From: Edaphobacter modestus
GTDB taxonomy: Bacteria; Acidobacteriota; Terriglobia; Terriglobales; Acidobacteriaceae
DNA length: 64,000 nt
Direction: 5' to 3'
Assembly: GCF_004217555.1 (NCBI RefSeq)
Contig: NZ_SHKW01000001.1
Coordinates: 5,704,001 to 5,768,000, forward strand
The notes beneath the pieces are model-generated. The model did no database searches, was not told the origin of the DNA, and saw only the letters and a list, made by a program, of their open reading frames with translations. Position numbers and translations under genes: made by a program. This document shows positions 43,104 through 49,934 of the stretch, one piece after another; positions within the stretch are counted from its first letter, which is position 1; each line of letters starts with the position of its first letter.

Positions 43104-43331
43104 ATGAGCGATATAAACGTGGTACTGGCGGAGCGTGGTGGATTTGGGGCCGTTCGCCTGTGTGGGTGCAAATCCGTTCATCTGAGCGTCGGGCCTGTCA
43201 CTCTGAATATGGATCCTGAGGTCTTCGCGCAGACCGCAATACTGATTCGCCAGGCGATGGAGTCGCTCGCGGTGATCGTGGCATCGGGAGAACTAAGCGA
43301 GGAGCAAGCTGCCTGCCCTATGCCCAACTGA
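43104..43331 (+). CDS. Small conserved protein, 75 aa, with CGC motif
   Basis: MSDINVVLAERGGFGAVRLCGCKSVHLSVGPVTLNMDPEVFAQTAILIRQAMESL and a short tail with one more Cys. AGAAGGAG sits right before the ATG, a strong RBS. The layout (short strands, then one amphipathic helix) is seen in small acidobacterial proteins; I know no function. A possible promoter starts with TTGACC near 42997, just after the efflux terminator. The CGC pair could bind metal; not shown. Confidence 0.72.
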   Translation: MSDINVVLAERGGFGAVRLCGCKSVHLSVGPVTLNMDPEVFAQTAILIRQAMESLAVIVASGELSEEQAACPMPN

Positions 43332-43398
43332 TTTAGCGGGCACAATCTTGTCCACGAATGCGGCCGGCTAGTGCATTCGTGGACAGATCGCGGAGGGC

Positions 43399-44487
43399 CT
43401 ATGTCAATGCATCGGCGATCGCCTTCCCCGCGGTCACAGTGTTGGCGGTGCCACCCATATCGGGGGTGCGGAGTTGTTTGTGGGGAAGGACCTGTTCGAT
43501 AGCCCGAACGATCGCCGCGCCGGCCTCCGTCTCGCCAAGATGGTCAAGCATCATGGCTCCCGACCATATCTGAGCGACAGGATTTGCGATTCCTCGTCCG
43601 GCGATATCGGGCGCAGAACCGTGGACGGGTTCAAAGAGAGAAGGAAAGAGGCGCTCCGGGTTGATGTTTCCTGAAGGAGCTATCCCGATGGTTCCCGTGC
43701 AGGCGGGGCCGAGGTCGGAAAGGATGTCGCCGAACAGGTTCGACGCGACGACGACGTTGAATCGATCGGGGTTGAGCACGAAGTGAGCGGCGAGTATGTC
43801 GATGTGGTACTTGTCCCAGGTGACATCAGGGAACGACTTTGCCATCTCCTCCACGCGAGTATCCCAGTAGGGCATGGTGATGGAGATTCCATTCGACTTG
43901 GTTGCGGAGGTGAGGTGCTTTCGCGGGCGCTTCTGTGCGAGCTCGAAGGCAAACTTCAGGATGCGGTCGATGCCAATGCGAGTCATGATCGTCTCCTGAA
44001 TCACGACCTCTCGATGGGTTCCGGGAAAGATGCTGCCACCAATGGAGGAGTATTCTCCCTCGGTGTTCTCCCGCACGACGAAGAAATCGATGTCGCCGGG
44101 AGCTCGGCCGGCGAGCGGACAGGGAATTCCCGGCATCAATCGAACGGGACGAAGATTGGCATACTGATCGAACTCGCGCCGGAACTGGATGAGCGAACCC
44201 CAGAGGGAGATGTGGTCAGGAACCTTTTCTGGCCAGCCGACCGCACCGAAGAAGATGGCATCGTGGCTACCGATGCGCTCTTTCCAGTCCTCCGGCAGCA
44301 TCTTGTTGTGCTTGAGATAGTAATCGCACGATGCGAAATCGAACTCGTCGAGATGCAATCGAAATCCGAACTTCCTGGCGGCGGCTTCGAGCACGCGCAG
44401 ACCTTCCGGCACCACTTCTCTGCCAATGCCATCGCCGGGAATTACGGCGATTCTATAGGTACGCTCATTGCCGCCTGTTGCGATCAT
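43399..44487 (-). CDS. dmlA: D-malate/tartrate dehydrogenase (decarboxylating), DmlA-like
   Basis: 362 aa of the isocitrate/isopropylmalate dehydrogenase family, closest in sequence to E. coli DmlA and tartrate dehydrogenase: GDGIGREVVPEGLRVLEAAARKFGF, VRENTEGEYSSIGGS, DILAAHFVLNPDRFNVVVASNLFGDILSDLGPACTGTIGIAPSGN. It oxidises D-malate (or tartrate) to pyruvate (or a related product) with NAD, divalent metal and loss of CO2. Its partner 89 bases upstream is a DctA-type carrier; in E. coli DctA and DmlA serve aerobic D-malate growth, and the pair here suggests the same job. Confidence 0.92.
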   Translation of the reverse strand: MIATGGNERTYRIAVIPGDGIGREVVPEGLRVLEAAARKFGFRLHLDEFDFASCDYYLKHNKMLPEDWKERIGSHDAIFFGAVGWPEKVPDHISLWGSLIQFRREFDQYANLRPVRLMPGIPCPLAGRAPGDIDFFVVRENTEGEYSSIGGSIFPGTHREVVIQETIMTRIGIDRILKFAFELAQKRPRKHLTSATKSNGISITMPYWDTRVEEMAKSFPDVTWDKYHIDILAAHFVLNPDRFNVVVASNLFGDILSDLGPACTGTIGIAPSGNINPERLFPSLFEPVHGSAPDIAGRGIANPVAQIWSGAMMLDHLGETEAGAAIVRAIEQVLPHKQLRTPDMGGTANTVTAGKAIADALT

Positions 44488-44576
44488 GCAAGGTGCTCCT
44501 CTGAGATGGGATTCGAGTGTGGGGATGAGATGGCGGAACTACCGCCAGCCTGAGTTGTGAGATTCGCTGTGCGCGT

Positions 44577-45848
44577 TTATTTGTCGAATGTAGCTACCGT
44601 GGGCTGATCATGGAGTATCTGGTTGACTTTATACAGGTCGAGGGTTCCCGACCATCGACCCACGGCCATCGTTCCGACTGCCGTTCCAATTGTATTCGTT
44701 AATGCGCGGGCCTCTGACATGAAGCGGTCGATTCCGAGGATGAGTACCATGCCCGCAACCGGGATCTTGCCGAGGGATGTCAGCGTAGCAGCCAGAGTGA
44801 TGAATGCCGATCCGGTGACTCCCGCAGAGCCCTTCGATGACACCATGAGGACGCCGAAGAGCACGAGGACGTCAACGGCTGTGAGGTGGGTATTCGTAGC
44901 CTGCGCGATGAAGATGGAGGCCATGGTGTAGTAGATGCACTGGCCATCGGGGTTGAAGACGATTCCGGCAGGCACGACGAGACCAACGGTCGACCGGGCG
45001 CAGCCAATCCTCTCGAGCTTGAGCATAAGCTGCGGCAAAACCGACTCCGAAGAACTGGTTCCAAGCACAGTTACGATCTCATCTTTCAAGTACCGGAGAA
45101 ACCTCCAGAGACTGAATCCGGAGAGCCTTGCAATCGCGCCAAGCACGACGAAGATGAACAGGATGCACGTGATATACATCGTCAGCATGAGCTTGCCGAG
45201 GGAGAGGATGGAAGCAAAGCCATACTTGCTGACCGTAAACGACATTGCCCCCAGTGCAGCGATCGGCGCGAATCTCATGATGATGGCGACGATCTGGAAC
45301 ATCGCCTTCATGGTGATATCGAGAACGTTCACCAGGGGGGCGGCATGACTCCCGAGGCGGGCCAGGGCGATCCCGAACAGGATGCCGAAGAAGAGAATGG
45401 GTAAGACATCGTTTTTTGCGAGCGCGTCAACGGCGCTGTCGGGAATCATGTGGAGCAGAAAATCGCCTATCGAGTCAGGTGCTGCAGAGGTGTAGCTTGA
45501 CAGGGCCTTTGCATCGAGAGTGTGAGGATCGACGTTCATCCCTACGCCAGGTTTGACCAGAGCGACCACTCCGAGTCCGATCAACAGGGCCAGGGTCGAT
45601 ACGACTTCAAAGTAGACAAGTGACTTCACCCCGATCCGACCCAGATCCGCCAGATTTTCCATCCGCGCGATGCCGAGCACGACGGTCAAAAGAATGACCG
45701 GTGCAAAGACCATCTTGATCAGCTTCACGAATCCATTTGCGAGCGGCTGAAGCTGCAAGCCAAGGCGAGGTTCGAACAGGCCAATCAGGATTCCAATGGC
45801 GACAGCCACGAGGACCTGGAGATATAAAGTCTCGGAGAAACGTCTCAT
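44577..45848 (-). CDS. C4-dicarboxylate:cation symporter DctA-like
   Basis: 423 aa, DAACS family. Eight membrane helices and two re-entrant hairpins are expected. Signature stretches are present: GTSSSESVLPQLMLKLE (first hairpin, serine-rich), VPAGIVFNPDGQCIYYTMASIFIAQAT (TM7) and SSKGSAGVTGSAFITLAATL (second hairpin), as well as NTIGTAVGTMAVGRWSG. It carries malate, fumarate, succinate or tartrate with protons or sodium. TM7 reads NPDGQ where DctA usually has NLDGT, so cation or substrate preference could differ. It is the first gene in the pair with dmlA. Confidence 0.9.
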   Translation of the reverse strand: MRRFSETLYLQVLVAVAIGILIGLFEPRLGLQLQPLANGFVKLIKMVFAPVILLTVVLGIARMENLADLGRIGVKSLVYFEVVSTLALLIGLGVVALVKPGVGMNVDPHTLDAKALSSYTSAAPDSIGDFLLHMIPDSAVDALAKNDVLPILFFGILFGIALARLGSHAAPLVNVLDITMKAMFQIVAIIMRFAPIAALGAMSFTVSKYGFASILSLGKLMLTMYITCILFIFVVLGAIARLSGFSLWRFLRYLKDEIVTVLGTSSSESVLPQLMLKLERIGCARSTVGLVVPAGIVFNPDGQCIYYTMASIFIAQATNTHLTAVDVLVLFGVLMVSSKGSAGVTGSAFITLAATLTSLGKIPVAGMVLILGIDRFMSEARALTNTIGTAVGTMAVGRWSGTLDLYKVNQILHDQPTVATFDK

Positions 45849-46048
45849 TGCACGGCCACCGCGTTGAGGACGAGTGCAGATCGTTCATGAAAAATTATGC
45901 TGGCACCGCCTGATTGAGGATTTTGAAATCCACGGCAGAATACACTGAGCAGTCGCTGATTGTCGCTTATGAGGTGTAGCGCCGTTTGCTCACAGGAAGT
46001 GATACGGGTAGGGAAATGATGCGAAGCTCGTAGGCTGCTGCCAGGAAT

Positions 46049-46444
46049 CTAGATCTTTTTCGCCACCCGTTTGGGAGCTCTCGCCGCCGCTGGCTTCTTC
46101 GCTCGAGCCGCCGCCGATTGAATCATGTGCGCCTGGAGGATCGCACGAAGCAATCCTGGGAAGTGCCCTTCGATTTCGGCACAGCGCGAGGTGTTGCGCA
46201 TCTCCACTCCATGCCGTTCTCCTCGAATCAGACCGTTTTCCCGAAGTATTTTGAAGTGCTGTGAGAGCGTGGACCGTGGGATGGCCTTATCGCTGACCGT
46301 CAGGAAGATCGAGCAGTTCTGCGTGCACTCCTGCGTCGCAATATCGGCATAGATCGCCACCCGTACCGGATCCGACAAAGCATAGAGTATCCCCTCTACG
46401 GTGATGTCTTCGATCGAAGGATGGAACAGGGGTCTCACTCTCAT
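46049..46444 (-). CDS. ArsR-type winged-helix regulator
   Basis: 131 aa from ATG 46444. ArsR-like helix-turn-helix: ITVEGILYALSDPVRVAIYADIA, then SDKAIPRSTLSQHFKILRENGLIRGERHGVEMRNT. No metal-binding CxC is in the usual position, although Cys pairs (ECTQNC) are present before helix 4. The Lys/Ala/Pro-rich C-terminal tail (RAKKPAAARAPKRVAKK) is histone-like and may add non-specific DNA binding. It is divergent from an SDR gene, and a long dyad lies between them. Confidence 0.88.
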   Translation of the reverse strand: MRVRPLFHPSIEDITVEGILYALSDPVRVAIYADIATQECTQNCSIFLTVSDKAIPRSTLSQHFKILRENGLIRGERHGVEMRNTSRCAEIEGHFPGLLRAILQAHMIQSAAARAKKPAAARAPKRVAKKI

Positions 46445-46467
46445 AAGACTAGACGGAGGAGGCGATC

Positions 46468-46502
46468 GATTCAATAGTTCTGAAATCCTGAACAAATGAA
46501 TC
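46468..46502. promoter_or_regulatory. Long dyad operator for the ArsR-type regulator
   Basis: GATTCA ... TGAATC outer arms (46468-46473 and 46497-46502) and GTTC ... GAAC inner arms (46477-46480 and 46490-46493), each with 3-base spacing around a 9-base centre. The symmetry is exact in spacing; it lies 23 bases upstream of the regulator start. Confidence 0.6.
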
Positions 46503-46608
46503 CTTCTTTTCTTTCCCCCCATCTACTCACCAGCCTCCTCATTGGAACAGCCAAAGAGATCTGAGGATCGGTCAACGCAAACACGCGAAGGGAACAAGGA
46601 TAGGGAAA

Positions 46609-47355
46609 ATGAGCAAGCTCACAGGTAAAGTCGCAGTCGTCACCGGCGCATCCAAGGGAATCGGGGCCGCCATCGCCAAATCGCTCGGCGCCGAAGGCGC
46701 CTCCGTCATTGTCAACTATGCCTCCAGCAAGGCCGGTGCGGACTCGGTCGTCGCGGCAATTACCGCTGCCGGTGGCAAAGCGGTAGCCGTCGGTGGCGAT
46801 GTCTCGAAGGCCGCTGAGGTACAGCGAATCATCGAGGCCGCTATCAAGAACTTCGGGCGACTCGACATTCTCGTCAACAACTCCGGCGTTTACGAGTTTT
46901 CTCCGATCGAAGAAGTCACGGAGGAGCAGTTTCACAAGATCTTCAACATCAATGTCCTTGGCCTTCTGCTTACCACGCAGGCTGCCGTGAAGTACCTTGG
47001 CGAAGGCTCGAGCATTATCAATATTGGTTCGGTGGTCAGCAGCCTTACGCCCCCCGCGAGTACGGTCTATACCGGAACCAAGGGCGCAGTGGATGCCATC
47101 ACCGGTGTCCTGGCCAAGGAGCTCGGCAGTCGTAAGATCCGCGTCAACTCCATCAATCCCGGCATGGTTGAGACCGAGGGCGTACACGCCGCCGGCTTCA
47201 TCGGTTCCGATTTCGAAAAGGGAGCCGTATCACAGACGCCTCTCGGCCGCATCGGGCAGGTAGACGATATCGCCACGGTCGCCACCTTCCTGGCCACCGA
47301 AGACGCGAAATGGATCACGGGAGAACTGGTTCGCGTTGGCGGCGGCCTTCGCTAA
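46609..47355 (+). CDS. SDR-family oxidoreductase (FabG-like) 1
   Basis: 248 aa. TGASKGIGAAIA cofactor motif, NNSGVYEF in place of NNAG, Ser in IGSVVSSLTPP and Tyr/Lys in YTGTKGAVDAITGVLAKELG. Ends ITGELVRVGGGLR. It is NADP(H)-dependent from the overall look; the substrate is unknown. First of two tandem SDR genes divergent from the ArsR regulator, so probably controlled by it. Confidence 0.92.
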   Translation: MSKLTGKVAVVTGASKGIGAAIAKSLGAEGASVIVNYASSKAGADSVVAAITAAGGKAVAVGGDVSKAAEVQRIIEAAIKNFGRLDILVNNSGVYEFSPIEEVTEEQFHKIFNINVLGLLLTTQAAVKYLGEGSSIINIGSVVSSLTPPASTVYTGTKGAVDAITGVLAKELGSRKIRVNSINPGMVETEGVHAAGFIGSDFEKGAVSQTPLGRIGQVDDIATVATFLATEDAKWITGELVRVGGGLR

Positions 47356-47435
47356 GCAACAGAGATGAGGGCCTGCAGTTGGCAGCGATGCGGCCGCAGG
47401 CCCTCGCACCGAATACAGATGAGACAAGGAGCGTT

Positions 47436-48167
47436 ATGGGAAAGCTTGATGGAAAAGTAGCAGTGATCACCGCGGCGACGTCAGGTATGGCGCTCGCAAC
47501 CGCGAAGCTTTTTGTGGATGAGGGAGCATACGTCTTCATCACCGGACGGCGCCAGAACAAGCTTGATGAGGCTGTGAAGCTGATTGGTAAAAACGTCACC
47601 GGTGTACAGGGCGATGCGGCGAACCTCGCTGATCTTGACCGGCTTTACGACACGGTCCGGCGTGAGAAGGGCAAGATCGACATTCTCTTTGCCAGTGCCG
47701 GACAGGGCGAATTAGCAAAGCTGGAAGAGGTGACCGAAGAGCACTTTGACAAGACATTTGACCTGAATGTGCGTGGCACACTCTTCACCGTACAGAAGGC
47801 GCTTCCGTTGTTCAACGACAACGGGTCCATCTTTCTCAATGGATCCATCGCCAGCATCAAGGGCTTTCCGGCCTTCGGCGTCTATAGCGCCAGCAAGGCC
47901 GCCGTGCGCTCTTTTGCGCGCACCTGGCTGCTCGAGTTGAAAGAGCGCAGAATCCGGGTGAACATCCTCAGCCCCGGCACAATCGATACGCCAATTCTCG
48001 ATCCGCTCGGCCCGGATGCGAAGGAGCAGTTCAAAGCCCTGATCCCACGCGGTGAGATGGGGCGCCCGGAAGAGATCGCAACAGTTGCACTCTTCCTCGC
48101 GTCGGACGACTCGAGCTTCGTCAATGGCATAGAACTCTTCGTCGATGGCGGTACTGCACAGGTCTAA
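47436..48167 (+). CDS. SDR-family oxidoreductase 2 with altered glycine motif
   Basis: 243 aa from ATG 47436. The cofactor motif normally TGxxxGxG reads TAATSGMA, with Ala at the first and last glycine positions. The other features are standard: ASAGQGEL in place of NNAG, Ser in NGSIASIKG, and YSASKAAVRSFARTW. Members with this altered motif occur in bacteria and may still bind NADPH. It follows the first SDR by 80 bases and probably shares its transcript. Substrate unknown. Confidence 0.9.
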   Translation: MGKLDGKVAVITAATSGMALATAKLFVDEGAYVFITGRRQNKLDEAVKLIGKNVTGVQGDAANLADLDRLYDTVRREKGKIDILFASAGQGELAKLEEVTEEHFDKTFDLNVRGTLFTVQKALPLFNDNGSIFLNGSIASIKGFPAFGVYSASKAAVRSFARTWLLELKERRIRVNILSPGTIDTPILDPLGPDAKEQFKALIPRGEMGRPEEIATVALFLASDDSSFVNGIELFVDGGTAQV

Positions 48168-48378
48168 GTCCAAAAACTCTTGCAAGCTGGATTGACGGGC
48201 TCGTCTGGAATAACTTCCTTTTGGCGAGCCCGCCTTCTTGTGCTGGCCACCCGTGTCGGAATTGTGGTTCGTTCTAAACCTGCGGGTCAACTAGCCGTTG
48301 AGTCGATGGCCTTTCCACCTGAAGGGCGTAGGACGCGGAACCCTCTCGACCACCGGCGGAGCGATTGCGGCTTCGCCA

Positions 48379-49710
48379 TCAGAGGTGAGTGCGGTACGCC
48401 AGAATATGGAATGAGCCGGCGTTCCCGTTAACGCTGTTGGATTCGATCAGGACTTCAAAATGCGGAAGCGTTCCATCAGGCTTTTTGAGCTGGCTGAGAA
48501 AGGGAAGAAGAGCTTCGTCGTTAAAGAGGAAGTCGGTGATCGCCTCGGTACCGGCCATCGAATTCCCTTCAATCACTAAGGCGTTTCCGTTGCCGTCCAG
48601 GTTGGAGATCAAGGCTAATACGCCAAGAACGCGTTGCTTCGGGTCGGCGTCAGATACAAAGTATCGATCCGGCTCTCCCGGCTGGGGATGACGATTGATG
48701 AAGCTATAGATATGGTGAACGCCATCGTTCGATCCGAAAAAGTTCATCTGGGGCTCATAAAGCTCGAGCCATGGGTTGGCCCCGCGCGCGCCGGAAAGAA
48801 TGATGTTCCCTTGCTTTAGCTCATCCATGCGAAGATCTCGGGCATATTTCACAATGAGCTTGTCGGAGGAAGAGAAGGGGAGCTGCTGAATCCGGCGAAA
48901 GAAATTCAAGTCGACGAATGAGGTATAACGACGGTTCGCGATATTGAGGATCTCGTCAGTTCTTTCCCTCGAGAGTCCTTGGGTCTCCTGGCGGAAGTCG
49001 CGGTTGAGGTATTCGGCCAGCGTGGTGTCTTTCCTTGTCATCCAATGCAGCAGCACCAGGCCGTTGTCAGCGGCCACGAAGGTCGTCGGTCGCGAAGACT
49101 GGAAGATGCGATTCCAAAGCAGATGGGAGGGACGGTTCGCGGCTTCCGTAGCTCTATGCCGAGTGAAAAATAGAGCGAAGGAAAGAAGGACGATGAGGAC
49201 ACTCATCAGGCAGCACGGCAGAAAGAGTGGATTTGTAACCCAACGGGTACGAGAAGAAGAGTCTTTTGCTATTACAGGTGGCGCTGCTGCAGCGACCTGG
49301 TCCAATGGATACGCTTCTACAATAGGTTCAAGAAACGAGGAGGCCAGGCGATCGAATCGTACGATGTACTCCCCTTTGGGGACGGTGACTTGAAATACAG
49401 TCCCTTTAGCGTCCGCTACGTACTGGTCGAGCCTTTGTCGCAGGCGAACCATATGCGAACGAACGATTGTGTCGACGCCGGGATCGAAGTCGTCGCCCCG
49501 TTCAAAGACTTCAGTCGCGATGGTCTGTTCATTAAGGAGCTTTGTTCGATCGAGAAGAGTTTGTTCGGCGAGGTACAGCAGGAGCTGGGACAGGCGCGAG
49601 GACTTGGAGAATCGAGGAGAGTTGACGATCTGCAGGACTGCCTGCCATCGCTCGTCCTCCATCAAAGAAGATTCGGTGTATGACGACAGGTCCTGGAGAA
49701 GCGTTGTCAC
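48379..49710 (-). CDS. Membrane-anchored winged-helix-type regulator
   Basis: About 443 aa if GTG 49710 is used; ATG 49662 is an alternative. An even longer frame would start inside the palindrome cluster at 49803. The N-terminal domain (SPRFSKSSRLSQLLLYLAE, LNEQTIATEVFERGDDFDPGVDTIVRSHMVRLRQRLDQYV, then VPKGEYIVRF) is the DNA-binding-type module seen in planctomycete and acidobacterial TPR/cyclase-like regulators. One membrane helix follows (about residues 161-183, PLFLPCCLMSVLIVLLSFALFF), then a periplasmic domain of about 250 residues without a known name. It probably senses an envelope signal and controls the divergent receptor gene, where three palindromes lie. Confidence 0.8.
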   Translation of the reverse strand: MTTLLQDLSSYTESSLMEDERWQAVLQIVNSPRFSKSSRLSQLLLYLAEQTLLDRTKLLNEQTIATEVFERGDDFDPGVDTIVRSHMVRLRQRLDQYVADAKGTVFQVTVPKGEYIVRFDRLASSFLEPIVEAYPLDQVAAAAPPVIAKDSSSRTRWVTNPLFLPCCLMSVLIVLLSFALFFTRHRATEAANRPSHLLWNRIFQSSRPTTFVAADNGLVLLHWMTRKDTTLAEYLNRDFRQETQGLSRERTDEILNIANRRYTSFVDLNFFRRIQQLPFSSSDKLIVKYARDLRMDELKQGNIILSGARGANPWLELYEPQMNFFGSNDGVHHIYSFINRHPQPGEPDRYFVSDADPKQRVLGVLALISNLDGNGNALVIEGNSMAGTEAITDFLFNDEALLPFLSQLKKPDGTLPHFEVLIESNSVNGNAGSFHILAYRTHL

Positions 49711-49802
49711 TTTCTCATTGTAGCGAAAAGCCGTGAAATTCTGGTAAACAGGCAGAGAAGTGGCATGGTAAGTCGTTCTCTTTGCAAGTACTTTGGATTT
49801 TG

Positions 49803-49847
49803 TCACATTGTGAAATCACATTGTGACATGGACTTGAGACTGTCTCA
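49803..49847. promoter_or_regulatory. Cluster of three palindromic sites
   Basis: TCACATTGTGA twice (49803-49813 and 49816-49826), each a perfect 11-base palindrome 13 bases apart, and TGAGACTGTCTCA (49835-49847), a perfect 13-base palindrome. They lie between the membrane regulator and receptor gene 3. Confidence 0.65.
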
Positions 49848-49934
49848 TGCGGGTCGTCGGCCTCTAGCGTTGCAGACAAGCGGAGATTTTGCCGGAGATC
49901 TCGTCGGCAAATCTTCGCAACTCGGAGAGCCAGC

